Shown in pieces: positions 12,414 to 24,450 of a stretch of 64,000 nt of DNA (within the stretch, counting starts at the first letter, position 1; the number at the start of each line of letters is the position of its first letter). Source of the DNA: Paguma larvata. Lineage: Eukaryota > Chordata > Mammalia > Carnivora > Viverridae. Location: the NCBI GenBank assembly GCA_030068075.1, contig CM057835.1, positions 21,105,957-21,169,956 of the forward strand, given 5' to 3'. The position numbers and the translations under genes are program-made. The notes beneath the pieces were generated by a model that saw nothing but the letters and a program-made list of their open reading frames with translations, was not told the DNA's origin and searched no databases.

Positions 12414-12639
12414 TACTCAATTTGGCTTAAAGCTAAGAATACTTCTATTTCTAGATACTATCTCTTGCATTTCAGTGGCGTTATATGTGCATTTTAATTT
12501 TGCCATTTGTTTTTATTTTGTTTGGGAAACTATTTAAAATGAAGCCTAGTTTTCTGTCAGGGCAAATTAGGTCTCCAAAGAGAAAAATAAAAACAAAGTT
12601 CTAAGGGCATTAATGGTGATTCTTGAGCATGTATACAAT

Positions 12640-13080
12640 GTTAATTTGACTGATATAGCAGAGACTGGCTAGTTCATCCTCAAATCCATTTCTTCTTCCT
12701 GTGCTAGACTGTATTTCCCAGCACTCATGGGAGCTACACAAGGTTATGTGACTGAGTATACCCAGTGAGTTTGAGGTTACACAACATGTGCTGATTCCAG
12801 GCCTGGTCTAGAAACACTGCACACGTGGTTACCTCTGTGTTCTCATCCTTCACCTGTGGGCTTGGGGTAGTCAAGCATGGGATCCTTGGGAGCCATATAT
12901 GTATGATGAAGAAATCCAGATTTGCAAGCATTCTGGAGAAGAGCTGGGTGAAGAACTGCTTGTCAATCAGGAACATCCTTTTTTTTTTTTTACTTTATAT
13001 AGAGTCGATTTTGAGCCATTATAAATTTTAGGGCTTGTTTGTTATGGCAGGTAGTGTTATTTTATCCAGTACTGCTAATG
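12640..13080. repeat. Possible ancient LTR- or transposon-derived repeat, unassigned
   Basis: The stretch has the feel of a mammalian interspersed repeat: TGTATTTCCCAGCACTCATGGGAGC, GATTCCAGGCCTGGTCTAG, and a late GGGCTTGTTTGTTATGGCAG like an LTR 3' end. A T12 run at 12979-12990 interrupts it. I cannot name the family. Confidence 0.3.
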
Positions 13081-13254
13081 ATTAAAATATGTGCCGGAGT
13101 GGTTACCAGGGTCTAGAGGGAGAGAGGGAGAGGAAGTTATTTAATGGGCATAGAGTTTCAGTTGGGGAAGATGACAAAGTTCTGGAGATAGAGGGTGTTG
13201 ACATTTCTAAGACAGGTGAATGTACTTAATACCACAGAACTCCATACTTAAAAA

Positions 13255-13482
13255 AAATTAAGTTTTTATTTATTTTTGACAGAGAGAGAGAGAGAGAGAG
13301 AGAGAGCAAGCAAGCATGAGCTGGGAAGGGATACAGAGAGAGGGAGACACAGAATCTAGAGCAGGCTCCAGGCTTTGAGCTGTCAGCACAGAGCCCGGTG
13401 TGGGGCTCAAACTCATGAACTGTGAGATCATGACCTGAGCTGAAGTTGGTCGCTCAACTGACTGAGTCATCCAGGTGCCCCT
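13255..13482 (-). mobile_element. Felid-type SINE, antisense, with target-site duplication
   Basis: The antisense order is TTTTTATTTATTTTTGACAG, a GA-rich tract, CACAGAGCCCGGTGTGGGGC, ATCATGACCTGAGC and ATCCAGGTGCCCC. It is flanked by 21-bp direct repeats with one mismatch: 13234-13254 (ACAGAACTCCATACTTAAAA-) and 13483-13503. Confidence 0.95.
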
Positions 13483-14675
13483 ACAGAACTCCATATTTAA
13501 AAATGCTTAAACCTATAAATATTATGTTATGTAAATTTGCCACAGTAAAAAGCAAACATGCTATATGAATCTAGATACAGCCTAAGGTTTAGGTATTCTT
13601 TTAGGAGTGCAGTGTTAAGTTGCTACAAGGCTGAAGCATGACTTATAGGAGGGGAGGTATCTGGGTGGGATTCAATAGTAATGGCAAGTAGGTAAGTCTA
13701 AGTCATCAGATAATGCTCCCACATACCACATATCACACTACTCTATTCTACCCACCTAAGATTATATAGGCCAACAAGTTGTTTATAAAAGAAAACCCTC
13801 AAAATCAGAACCCAGAAAATCAGATTTTATCATTATACAGATGCAAAAGTGTAATTCAGAAAAACAGTGTTATTTTTTCCCCAAAGGGCTTAGAGTTAGA
13901 TAGCAGAGTTAAAAATGAAAGCTGGGGCTTCCTCCTTTAAACCCAGTGCTGATATCATTCAACAACTGTGGGGAAATGAGGGGCCTCTTTGGATCATGGG
14001 CACTTTGAGTAGAAGATATAAGGCTGCAAAGGAGAAGAAGGGATGCTAGGCATTCAGAAACCACTGTGAAATGAATCTGTCATGTGCTGTGATATGTTTT
14101 CTAGAAATCCAAGTAAGATAGTTATCATTGGAGGTCAGATTTGCATACCAAACTTCTTGGGCATCTATAAGGAAAAATGACTTTCATAATCAAATTTATT
14201 AATATACTACCAAAGAATTTATCTGAAAAAGCTGTGTTCTGGGACATGCTGGCATAATCTCTTGAATGGACATTCTTCAAAGGAAAAAGAGGCAAGAAAA
14301 TCTGGGCATGCCCATCTAAGAATGTCAAAGATCATGTAATGGAAATATCACTCACATATAAAAGTGGATGCTGTTTTTTATTATAAAGAGAGGAGTTTTA
14401 GGCTCCCATAATCTCTATCAGCTTCGGAAAAGTATCCCAAATTAATAATAGTCACAAAGAAAAGTATACTTATTGAGTACACTCAATATTACACAAAGTG
14501 TGAAGAAAGAGTCTTTAGAAAATACTTCTATGGTAGCAATCTGGAAAAAAATACAATTTAAACAAATAAAGGGTGTTTTCTCCACAGATACCTTCAACCC
14601 AAATCTATACTCCTACTCTAACCACATGCTAGTACCGCCCTGGATTGACCACTAGTTTCTTCAATGTATACTCTT

Positions 14676-14893
14676 TTTTAAAAAATCTTTTTAATGTTTA
14701 CTCATTTTTGAGAGAGAGACAGAACACGAGTGGGAGAGGGGCAGAGAGAAAGGGAGACACAGAATCTGAAGCAGGTCCCAGGCTCTGAATGGACAGCACA
14801 GAGCCCGATGTGGGGCTCGAATCCACAAAGCGTGAAATCATGACCTGAACTGAAGTCAGATGCTTAACTAACTGAGCCACCCCTTCAGGCATC
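14676..14893 (-). mobile_element. Felid-type SINE, antisense
   Basis: TTTAATGTTTACTCATTTTTGAGAG, a GA tract, ACAGAGCCCGATGTGGGGCTC, AATCATGACCTGA and AACTGAGCCACC follow in antisense order. A degenerate flanking repeat (TTCAATGTATACTCTT and TTCAACGTACATTCTT) is a plausible target-site duplication. Confidence 0.92.
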
Positions 14894-15039
14894 CATTCAA
14901 CGTACATTCTTAATACCTTAATAATGATTTAATCTAAACATTTCCATTTATGTGCCTCTTTTCAGAAATCCGCTCATGTAATCAAAGTGAGGTCACAATC
15001 AAAATGTTTTTTAGACTAGAGTGGATTCAGCATTCTTAA

Positions 15040-15260
15040 GTCTGGGGTTGTTCTTTTGGCTCTCTCAGTTTAGCTGAGCCTGATTCCTCAGGTGCTAATT
15101 GGTGCCATTAAAATGTTTACCTTCATAGGGTTTCTAAAGAATTGAATGAGATGCTGAAACCACATAAAGCAGTAGGCATGTGCCTGGTTGTCACTACGAA
15201 GTCTCACATCCATGGTAATAAGTGCTATTATTATTATTATCATTATTATTATTATAACAA
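15040..15260 (+). repeat. MIR-like element with an (ATT)n tail
   Basis: TCATAGGGTTTCTAAAGAATTGAATGAGATGCTGAAACCACATAAAGCA...GCATGTGCCTGG resembles the MIR 3' half. It ends in GTAATAAGTGC followed by a (TTA)n microsatellite at 15224-15256. Confidence 0.55.
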
Positions 15261-15299
15261 AATGCCGTACACTCTCTTAGGAAATAACTACTCTTGGGC

Positions 15300-16700
15300 C
15301 CAAGAAGAGGACTTTTCCACAAAGTGTTTAGAACGCGGAATCTGAGGAGAGAAATTAACAAGAGGTAAAATCATAGAGAAAAAATACATAAATGAGTTTC
15401 ACTGAGCTGTAAGGGCTTGCTCCCCCACCATCCCACCACCAAAGTTAATTTTGTTTTCCAAGATGAGTTAAATTTTAAAGGTGGTCATAACTAGAGGTAC
15501 TGAACAAGTTCCAATAATGAAAGCAGTATTATCTTTAAAAGACGTAGGCTTCGCAGACAGCAAATTGAGAAGGAATTGGTGTTCCCTGAATTGCACCGCA
15601 GAGCTGAACAGCCCTCTGAAATGTGATGTCCACACTGCTGGTGTCTGGCCTTTGTTGCTAGGCTGCTCTGCTGCTTCCTTGGGTCCTCGTGGGGGGACTT
15701 CAAACTGCTAAAGGCATACAAATGTATTCTGGGAACATGGCATTTCCTGCATGTTGTCCCTTACAGATTTGCTCAGTTACAAGCCCCAGAGATTTTCAGG
15801 GGCTTTTGATCATTCCTTTCATGCTTTAATGGTTGAAAATAAAACATCACAAATCATTTCCCAACAAGTAAGTAAACTCTGCGTTTGGAAGGACAATTTA
15901 CTGCTTCTCTGGTCTTCAATCAGCCAATGCCAGCCACCTGAAGTGGTTACACTCTCCAGAGTCTCCACATTGGATCAGTGGGCAATTACAATTTTCTCTC
16001 TGAACACTCTGGTCCACATTTCTCTGTAAATGGGCAAATAAACACACTAGGTGTTGAAGAACAAAGATGTTAGGAGTTTACCCAATTATTGTGTTTGGGG
16101 TGTTATGCCTGTCACTTCACCGACTACCTCCAGGAAAAGTAGCAGGGGCTCAGACCAGCAGTCTCTTGGTGAAGTTCTCTCCTGTGACTCTAAAGACATA
16201 ATTGCTCTTCAAATCCACAGAGGTCAGAGGCATGGTCGGTGGCATCAGCTGTATTATCAGACAAAGTTTCATTTCTTCACTGCCCTTCCCCCTGACTCAG
16301 TTGGTAGTGTGGAGCTCGGGCAGGTTCAAGATGAGTTGACTGAAGTAAAGGGAACAAGTCACTTGTGCTTTCTAGATTCTTTCACTATAAATTCATTCAT
16401 TGAAAATTTACACCGAATATAAATATAAAAAGTCTGTCTTCTCCTGCTGGCTGAAACAACTGTAGGCGGTTTCCCTCTTTGACTTTTACAAGGAGACCAA
16501 GAAGAGTTCACAAATAGGAGACATTTCTTTCTTGTAAATTCAAGTTGTAGGTGCTTTGGGTTACCTGGTGGAGGTTTCTTAGGAAAGAAGTGCTATGTTC
16601 TAAAAGCATACACTTTGACCTAATAACACCATGCTGCTGCTTTTCTGAACTCAGATGGTAAAGTCTTGGGTGCTGATACATTGTGAGACATGGAGTCCAA
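15300..16700. other. DCC: Intronic sequence without a recognised element
   Basis: About 1.4 kb with several open frames of up to 123 codons (for example 16051-16422). None shows a domain, splice context or conserved feature I know. Confidence 0.45.
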
Positions 16701-16726
16701 GATGGTAGCATAGAATACACCCTTGC

Positions 16727-16953
16727 GGGGTGCCTGGGTGGCTCAGTCGGTTGAGCGTCCGACTTCGGCTCAGGTCATGATCTCACGGTCTGTGAGTTCG
16801 AGCCCCACGTCGGGCTCTGTGCTGACATCTCAGAGCCTGGAGCCTGCTTCACATTCTGTGTCTCCCTCTCTCTCTGCCCCTCCCTCACTCATGCTCTGTC
16901 TCTCTCTGTCTCAAAAGTAAATAAACATTAAAAATTAAAAAAAAAAAAAAAAA
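16727..16953 (+). mobile_element. Young felid SINE with perfect target-site duplication
   Basis: The head GGGGTGCCTGGGTGGCTCAGTCGGTTGAGCG is tRNA-derived. The B-box region GTGAGTTCGAGCCCCACGTC, the CT-rich tract, AAATAAACATTAAAAATT and a long A tail follow. A perfect 15-bp target-site duplication, AGAATACACCCTTGC, occurs at 16712-16726 and 16954-16968. It is close to consensus and therefore relatively recent. Confidence 0.97.
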
Positions 16954-16994
16954 AGAATACACCCTTGCACAAGTTGCATTGAGACCTAACTCTG

Positions 16995-17228
16995 GGGGCA
17001 CCTGGGTGGCTCAGACAGCTAAGCATCTGACTTTGCCTCAGGTCGTGATCTTGCAGTTCATGAGATGGAACCCCACATTGAGCTCTGTGTGGACAGCTCG
17101 GAGCCCAGAGCCTGACTCGGCTTCTGTGTCTCCCTCTCTCTCTCTGCCCCTCTCATGCTCGCACTCAGACTCTGTTTGTCTCTCTCTCTAAAAAAGTAAA
17201 TAATAAACATTAAAAAAAAATTTTTTAA
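16995..17228 (+). mobile_element. Felid SINE with target-site duplication, next to the previous one
   Basis: The head GGGCACCTGGGTGGCTCAGACAG starts it and an AATAATAAACATTAAAAAAAAATTTTTTAA tail ends it. Direct repeats AGACCTAACTCTG (16982-16994) and AGACCTAATTCTG (17229-17241) flank it with one difference. It is more diverged than the copy 41 bp before it. Confidence 0.96.
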
Positions 17229-17419
17229 AGACCTAATTCTGATTAGGCTATAGTCTTTTGTCCCTGAAAGCAACCCCTTCTCTGGTTTGTACGTACAATA
17301 TATTACATTATAATAATAGCTTTTCCTTATTTTTATTTTTGTCATTGGTTTTCCTCATTCTTTATTTCTATTGATAGAGATATTCTTCTAACATATGTAA
17401 TCTGTCAACTCCATGCCCC

Positions 17420-17930
17420 AAACATTGTACTGGCTGCCATTTTATGGCTAATACACCTCAGCTTCCTGTGACAAGATCTAAAGACTTTTAAGATGTGGTT
17501 CAAACCTTTTTGCACTCACCTAAAATGAGCGACTGTGCTCTACAACACCGTCGGGATCTCTGCTTCCCTGGCTATTGCCATTTTGCCTTTCATTAGTTTA
17601 GTTTAATTTAGTTTAGTTTCAATTACCCTGGAGTTATGTTCTCACAGTCCCTTATCACTTTGGCAAAAGTTTGTTCCTTCTTCAAATCTAATTCAAAGGA
17701 AATCTCTTGCTGGACCTTACCTACCATCATGCCGTCTGATTCCAGAAGCATTAAATCTCTCCCTTTCATACTTTCGCTGCTCTTGGTTTATAGATCTATT
17801 GTAGCACACATCACATTGTATTAATAGACATGCCTGTTGTTAACTCAATGTAAATTATTTTAGAAGAGAAGCCATATCCCATTTATATTTTGTTGGCACT
17901 CAACATACATACCTACTGAACATAACTGGT
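17420..17930 (+). repeat. L2 3' region
   Basis: Recognisable order: GGCTAATACACCTCAGCTTCC, CTGGCTATTGCC, TTCAAATCTAATTCAAAGGAAATCTCTTGCTGGACC, GTAGCACACATCACATTG, AGAAGAGAAGCCATATCCC and GGCACTCAACATACATACC. It is worn but collinear with L2. Confidence 0.6.
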
Positions 17931-17999
17931 GACATTGCTGGTGCTCACAAATTTTTCAATGAGTGCATAAATAAATGTAAAAATTTTAATAGAATAACT

Positions 18000-18182
18000 G
18001 CATAACATCTCCACGTAGTGTGATCTCCGAAATGTTGAGAGAGCTGGATTCAATTCCATTTTCCCATCCCAACTTAGTTGTGTGGATTTTGGCATGCCAT
18101 TCACCTTCCTGGCTCTTGTTTTCATTATTTGAAAACAGAATGGGGCCTACTCAAAGGAGACTTTCGAATCTAATATTCTTTG
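18000..18182 (+). repeat. MIR-like element
   Basis: GAGAGCTGGATTCAATTCC, AACTTAGTTGTGTGG, CATTCACCTTCCTGG and GAAAACAGAATGGGGCC follow the sense MIR order (tRNA-like end to core). Confidence 0.5.
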
Positions 18183-18195
18183 TTGGGGATAGAAA

Positions 18196-18198
<3 letters not shown>

Positions 18199-18240
<42 letters not shown>
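18199..18240. repeat. (GT)21 microsatellite
   Basis: An uninterrupted GT array of 21 units. It is probably polymorphic. Confidence 0.98.
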
Positions 18241-18242
<2 letters not shown>

Positions 18243-18249
18243 AACTGAA

Positions 18250-19180
18250 TTCAGCACTATGTATTTACATTTCAGGAGTAAGTATAGTTTAAAGATTAGG
18301 CATAATACTGTTTCTTACTGGATCATTTATAACAACATATCCCTAGGATACATATTAAGTAAACATAGATCATCTTGCCAAAGCGCTCCAGGGTGTTAAC
18401 ATTTAGTTATAGCCGTGAGCTGAGCAACCAGTGCTGTCTTGAGGTATCAGACACCTAATTAGTTGCTTCAAGGGGGATGAGTTACATTAATGGTGCTTTA
18501 TAGGGAAGGAACTATGCTATTTCTAATAGAAAGATTTTTAACATCTCCTTTTTATCCATTCCATTTTCACTTTTATTTCTTTGAGGACAAGAACAGTACA
18601 ATGATGAGAAGATTTCAAAACTGAAATATGATGTTTACTAGAATATGGCTCAAAGTAATAGCAGCAACAGCTACCCAGGGCTACACTTCTTATGATCCCA
18701 GAACGAGAGAGTTTGGAATCAAGTGCTATATTGAAGGAAATGCAGGTTTAGAGATGACTTACCACCAGATAAAGTATAATGGAAAATGGAGATCATCTAT
18801 GGGGTCAGAGGGATTTTGACTAAATTTTGACTAACAATTCTGTTTTTTCTCAAATTTTCAAAAAGCATAGTCTGAGGAACAGACTTTTGAAAAGTTTACT
18901 TTAATATATCTCTGTTTCAGTGTCTACTACATATCCAAGACACTAGTTACATAACAAATAGCTACTGCAACAAAACATTAGAAAACATCTTTTCATTAAA
19001 AAAAAAAAAAAAAAAACTTTTTGTTTAGTTTCAGCCTCTGCTTCTTAATAAATCTGACTTGGTTCTGAGTTTTCTTTTTGGTTTTATTTATTTTTTTGGG
19101 GGGGGGTGGGATGACCTATTTCTCCTTTTCTAGCTGCAGTCATCATCAATATGCTGACAAATTCCTGATAGAGCTACATA
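18250..19180. other. DCC: Intronic sequence with homopolymer runs
   Basis: Contains an A18 run at about 18999-19016 and a T/G run around 19090-19107. No repeat or gene is recognised. Confidence 0.5.
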
Positions 19181-19189
19181 TTTCTGGCC

Positions 19190-19690
19190 CAAACTTCTCT
19201 GAGCTCCAGCCAGTTTCCTCATTCTGAAGGCTCTACTTGACATTCCCACTTGAATGTACGTAAAAACCAACATGTCTGAAGCTGAATTTATCATCTGCAT
19301 TCTCAAATCTGGGTCTTTTCCAGCATCCTAATGTCAGTGAGTTACCCTACCATCCTTCCATTTAAATAAGCCAGAAAACTAGGACCTATCCTTGAACACA
19401 TCCGTTGTCGCACCATGAATGTCAATCCGTCACCTGCTCCTATCAATTTCGCTTCCTAAATATCTCTAGAATGATATATTTCCACTGCTCCATCTCTAGT
19501 GATCCAGCCTCATTCTGATCCACCATCATTTATTGCTTAGATTTCAGCTATTGCCTCAATGGCTTCTGACATCCACTGGGCTGACCACACTGGTCTAACT
19601 TCCACTCTGCAGCGATAGCCATCTTTTCAAAACACAGATCTGACCACGGCATAGCCACCATGCACACTTTCCATCTCTCACAAAGCACAT
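19190..19690 (+). repeat. L2 fragment (upstream part)
   Basis: Diagnostic order: CATGTCTGAAGCTGAATTTATCATC, AAGCCAGAAAACTAGGACC, TCCTTGAACACATCC, TCCGTCACCTGCTCC, CTTCCTAAATATCTC, CTATTGCCTCAATGG and AAACACAGATCTGACCACG. This is the L2 3' non-terminal region. Confidence 0.65.
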
Positions 19691-19899
19691 TCCTTTCCTT
19701 TAGGCTCTGAATACAGTGTGCAGTTATATATGCTTCAGTGGAATAATCTTCCCAACATTGCTAAACTGCCTCCAAAAAGACTGTTGGTTTCTCTATTCTT
19801 CCCAACACAGAGCCAGACACATAAGCAACTCACAAGTGAATAATGGGTCTTTCATTTGTATATGGCATTTATAGACAGCATGTTTTATTTTTCAGTATA

Positions 19900-20085
19900 C
19901 ATTAAGTCCACTGGAAGAATTAAATCACTATTCTCTTATTCAATGAGCTAAGAACATTTTGAGGTAGAAAGGATTGGGTTTTTACATTTTAGAGAGAAGC
20001 AGAGTGAAAGGCGGACTAACATTGCCAGGCTTTAAGCCAGGACCAGAACATGGCGCTTTGGATTCTGAGTCTTGTTCTCTTTCCT
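19900..20085 (-). repeat. MIR-like element, antisense
   Basis: TTACATTTTAGAGAGAAGCAGAG...AACATTGCCAGGCTTTAAGCCAGGACCAGAACATGG resembles the antisense MIR core and tRNA-side end. Confidence 0.5.
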
Positions 20086-20269
20086 TTACAACACCCTCCC
20101 TTCATAACTAGCTTCATCAGCTGCACAGGCGTCAGCGCTGAGGAGCAGGGAAAGAATATGTAAACACCATGTTGAAAATGTAATGCACGATGAATTCTAA
20201 AATGAATCCTCCATGTCAATCAAGAAAAGGTGGCCTCTAATCCTGAGCAGCAAACAGAGGTTTTCTGAG

Positions 20270-20480
20270 GCAGCATAAAGCGATGTAAAGCATACAGGGC
20301 GGCAAGTTGGAAGACCCAGTTCTGCCACAGAATGGGTGTGTGACCTTGAGCAAGTCAGGGGCTATCTTGGAGTCTTCCCTACTTCATTTGCAAAACGAAG
20401 ATACCAGTCCCTTATCTGCCTACCTCACAGGGTTATTGTGAGGATTAAATTGAACCATGCTCATGAAAGTGTTTTAATTC
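20270..20480 (+). repeat. MIR element
   Basis: Contains GTGTGACCTTGAGCAAGTCA, TCATTTGCAAAACGAAGATA and TACCTCACAGGGTTATTGTGAGGATTAAAT, the standard MIR core in sense order. Confidence 0.85.
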
Positions 20481-20544
20481 TCTCATCTGAACTCCCACAG
20501 TGCTTTATATGTACCTCTTTTAGGAAATATCTTTCACTTTGTAT

Positions 20545-20750
20545 GGTATGGTAACAAGATCACTGGACTAGAAACCTTGCATTTAAATCTTTCTTCTAAT
20601 ATTTACTAGTTGTGTAGCTTCTTAGGCAGTGTTTTTTAGATTTTCTGAACAGAGCAAGGCATGCAGATCTATAAAATGGAAGTTATCTTACCTGCCTTAT
20701 CTGAGGATCAAACGGGCAAACGTGTATAAAGCAATAAAGTCTCCTTTAAA
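20545..20750 (+). repeat. MIR element, second copy
   Basis: ACTAGTTGTGTAGCTTCTTAGGCAG, TCTATAAAATGGAAGTTATC, TTACCTGCCTTATCTGAGGATCAAAC and TATAAAGCAATAAAG follow the sense MIR order. It lies directly after another MIR in the same orientation. Confidence 0.7.
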
Positions 20751-20789
20751 TATAAATTGGGGAACACCTATATTTCATTGATTTATTTC

Positions 20790-21008
20790 TTTTTTTAATG
20801 TTTATTTATTTTTCAGAGAGAGAGGGAGAGAGATTGAGAGACAGAGAGCAGGGCAGGGGCAGAGATAGATGGAGACACAGAATCTGAAGAGGCTCTAGGT
20901 TCTGAGCTGTCAGCACAGAGCCCGATGTGGGGCTTGAACTCATGAACCATGAGATCATGACCTGAGCCGAAATCGGAGGCTTAATCAACTGAACCACCCA
21001 GATACCCA
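20790..21008 (-). mobile_element. Felid-type SINE, antisense
   Basis: TTTTTTTAATGTTTATTTATTTTTCAGAG, a GA tract, GGGGCAGAG, CACAGAGCCCGATGTGGGGC, AGATCATGACCTGAGCC and CCACCCAGATACCC follow in antisense order. A flanking CATTGATT...TATTTC duplication is visible but imperfect. Confidence 0.93.
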
Positions 21009-21059
21009 ACATTGATTTTTATTTCCAATGTACACGATAATTGGCACATAGCACTGGCT

Positions 21060-21290
21060 AACAAGAATTGAGTGTTTTTGGAGCACCAGGCAATAAGCAA
21101 ATGTTTTAGGCATTAACGGTTTTTATAGTCGCCATAACCTTACATGTCAGTTACTATTATTATCCCATATGAGGAATCTAAAGCACCAGTAATTGGCTCA
21201 GGGCCACACTGCCAGTAAAAGTCTGAGCCAGGACTAAAATTCATGCAGCTGAATTCCACAGCCATATCACTTTCACCTTTTGCCTACACT
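21060..21290 (-). repeat. MIR element, antisense
   Basis: TATTATTATCCCATATGAGGAATCTAAAGC, GGCTCAGGGCCACACTGCC and GAGCCAGGACTAAAATTCA are the antisense MIR core. Confidence 0.8.
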
Positions 21291-21519
21291 GTTGTCACAC
21301 TCTGTAATTTTGGATTAGTGAATGGAAAGCATACTGTTCTATACATACATAAAAATGTGCTACTGCATTTATCACTGGGAAATAAATGATGCAAATCAAC
21401 TTAGCCATTAAGTCAGAAAATTATTAGAAAGAAGCCTATAGAGTAAATTCATTTGATAATTCTGAAAATATCAAGAAAGCCTGATTCTCTTCCAGGTTAA
21501 TCTACCAACTATGTTAGGA

Positions 21520-21740
21520 GCAAGATGATGTAACGATTCACAACATCTGTTTTAGAATCAGGCCGGCATTACATTCTGGTTCTACCACTTACTAGCTGTA
21601 TACCAGAGACGTAAATGTCTTCTTTAAGCCTCATGTGGATAATGTTTTGTTGTGAGGATGAAATAAATTAATTTATGTAAGATGCTTAGCCTGGCAACTG
21701 GCACAGTGAGTATTCCATAAATGCTCGCTCACATCATGGA
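21520..21740 (+). repeat. MIR element
   Basis: TCTGGTTCTACCACTTACTAGCTG, TTAAGCCTCATGTGG, GTTGTGAGGATGAAATAAAT, GATGCTTAGCCTGGCAACTGGCACAG and ATAAATGCTCGC follow the sense MIR order nearly full length. Confidence 0.85.
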
Positions 21741-21744
21741 TGCT

Positions 21745-22635
21745 TATGCTGTGGCCTTAGGCATGTGACTTACCTCTCCCCTGAGTATCCATTTCTAAAT
21801 GCTTAAGTAGCAGAAAGTTGTACTACACTTCCAACAATCAGTTTCAATTCTAATGATTTTTAGGCACAAGGAGGGGATAGTTGGATATCTGTGAAGCAAC
21901 TGCATCTCTGTGAATCCTGGCTTTCAGGTTCTGGAACTTATGCTGCTCTCTGACTTATGAAATGAAAGCACACAAGGGGCTGAATAATAAAAAAAAAAGT
22001 TAACTGTGGCACTTTGTTATTGACACCATTAACCAGTCAAACAGATTAATGATAATCTGAGCTAGAGTAATTAGCCTGACAAAGTCATTGCTAGTCTGAG
22101 GCAAATGCTAAATCCACCACCTTTTAAAAAGCTATTGTGTTAGGAGCTAAATAAACCTATATGAGCAAATAAGCATCACGGCTAACCGTTCAGAGACATA
22201 TGGCATATATTCACTCCAGTTGAGAGCTAGAAAATGAACAGCAATATTGGAATCAAATTTCAAAATCAACTTTTATTTTCTCTCAATTAAAAAAAAAGTT
22301 TTTACTGAACTGCAGCCATCTTATTCATCCTCCTCAGTAACACAACTTGTTTTATTGGTTAAAAGCCTATCTATTGAGAATATCACATCTGTCTCTCTGC
22401 CACCTTTTTCGTATTAGTCCCAATCAGTAAGGGTCTACAGACGTCATGATACTAGACACGTGGGGGTGGAATTATAAATAGGATCTAGTTTTAGTCATCA
22501 GGGGGAAGCATGCATGGCCTTAAACACTAAACTGGACAAAAGGTAGGAATAATATAATAGTAATCAAAGCATGAGGGGAGAATAAAGGAAAAATTAATGT
22601 GGAGAGTTTCACATAGTAGCTGGATTTCAGCTAGG
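21745..22635. other. DCC: Intronic sequence without a recognised element
   Basis: About 890 bp of intron. A TGACTTACCTCTCCCCTGAG block near 21770 hints at one more MIR piece, but not enough is left to call it. Confidence 0.45.
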
Positions 22636-22639
22636 GCTT

Positions 22640-24400
22640 CAATTCAACAAATATTTTGTGAGTGTTTACTATGGGTTACAGATTGATCTAAGGGCTAAGA
22701 ATAGCTCAGTGAGTAAAGGAGGTAAGAGTATCCCTGGCAACATGAAGCTTATATTCTGGAGTTAAGAAAGGGGAAACAGGAAACAATGAGTAAGAAGTGA
22801 TAAAGATGTGGATAAAAAAAATATGAATCAAAAGGGCATAGGGAATGATGAATGTCAGGTAAGGGATCCAGGAGAAGGTGCCACTTAACCAAAGACTAAG
22901 TGTACATTACAGATGACCCACATGGATGTCAGGGGGAGGAACATTCTGGGCAAGCTGCACAAAATCTTGAGGAAGGAGGATTCTTGGTATATTTAGGAAC
23001 TGCAAGAAACTCAGGGAGACTGGAGAGAAGTGAGGAAAAAGGTAAATAGTAACAATAAGTGATGAGACCAGAAAGGTGACAACGGACAAGATCAGGAAGG
23101 ATTTCTGCTTATTCTGTGAATGAGATAGAGAGTTACTGGAGGGTCTTGAAGCAGAAGGATAACAGGATCTAAGGCATGTTTTAAAAGATTTATTCCAACT
23201 GTTGTAGGGAGAACAGCCTTGAAAGGTTATTGCAATAGTTGAGATGAGGCTTGATGGTAATAAAAGGGGGAAAGAAGTGGTAAGATTCTGTATATATTTT
23301 CTTTTTATTTATTTATTTGACTTTCATTTTTTACTAAGAAAAACTTTTAAGGAACCCAGAACTAGACAGAATAATATGATGAACCACTTTATTCCCATAA
23401 CTCAGCTCAAAACTGAAAATCATAGCCAGTCTTTATTACTGTTTTGTAGCAAATACCAAATATTATATTGTTTCATGGATTCAAGATGTGTTTTGACAGG
23501 GCTGCAAAGACTTCATGATGTTTTTGGTTATAGAAAAAAGAAAAAGAAAAGAATTAACAATTACTCCAAGGATTTTGGCCTGAGTTATGAGAAACAGGAA
23601 GATTTTGTTGAGATGGGGAAATCTCTGGAATAATAAAGTCTTTGGAGGGGGTTGAAGGAAAACAGGTATTTGGTTTTGTTGAGAAGTTGTAGATGCTCAT
23701 AGGAAATCAAAAGTTGAGAAATCAAGAAGGAATTTTGATGTATTATTCAGAACTGCAAATAAAATTTTAAGGCCAGAGATACAAATTTGGAATACATCAG
23801 CATACTTACAAAATATAAAGTCACAAATGGGAAAAAAAGAGATCTTCAAAGCCTGGAATCTGAAGCAATCCAATATTCACAGGTCAGGGAGATTTGAAGT
23901 AAATCTTAGATTACTCAGATTAGAGTAGAACCAGAAGAGTGTGTGTAATAGAACCCGCGGGAACAATACATGTCACGAAAGGGGAAGTGATCAAATATGA
24001 CAAAATTTGCTTACTGCCCAAGTAATGTGAGAACTGGGAATTAAATGTTGAGGTCAGCAACATGGAGGTCACTGGTGAGCCTAGAAAAGAGCCGTTGCAG
24101 TGAAATGTTAGAGACAGAACCTCAATTGGCGTATGAAAGGAAGTACTGGAGTGAAGTTAGACAAACCGAGGAATGTTGCTATTAAGGGGAGTAGAGAACA
24201 GGGGGGTAGAGGAGGGAAAAATAAAATGGAGGGAAAATTTGTGGAGCAGAAAATACAACTGCATGCATGTACGAGGGTGGACATGATCCACCAGAGTGGG
24301 AAAAATTGATAATGAAGGGAGAGGAAGAATAGCTCCAGCTTCGTCGTTTTGTTTCAACAAAGGATGGGATTCAGCACATAAGTGAAAGTTTGGCCTTAGT
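22640..24400 (-). repeat. Long L2 fragment, antisense
   Basis: Begins with the antisense L2 terminus AATTCAACAAATATTTTGTGAGTG. It continues in order with GAAGCTTATATTCTGG, GAGAGTTACTGGAGGGTC, AACAGGATC, GTTTTAAAAGATTTATTCC, TTACTCCAAGGATTTTGGCCTGAG, GATGGGGAAATC, GAGAAGTTGTAGATGC and AGAGATACAAATTTGGAATACATCAGCATA. At about 1.7 kb this is the longest old repeat of the intron. A 129-codon frame inside it is chance. Confidence 0.75.
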
Positions 24401-24416
24401 TAAGAGCATGAGAAGT

Positions 24417-24450
24417 TTTTTTGTTTGTTTGTTTGTTTGTTTTGTTTTTA
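24417..24450. repeat. (GTTT)n microsatellite
   Basis: Tandem GTTT units with a single variant unit. Confidence 0.9.

Noticed and set aside
16051..16422. 123-codon open frame that looked like a possible exon
   Set aside because: No matching acceptor or donor with a consistent phase and no similarity to DCC or any family I know.
16727..16800. tRNA-like A and B boxes
   Set aside because: These are the tRNA-derived heads of SINEs; they do not fold as a complete tRNA and are followed by SINE bodies and A tails. The same holds for the other SINE copies.
23244..23633. 129-codon open frame
   Set aside because: Falls inside a long antisense L2 remnant.
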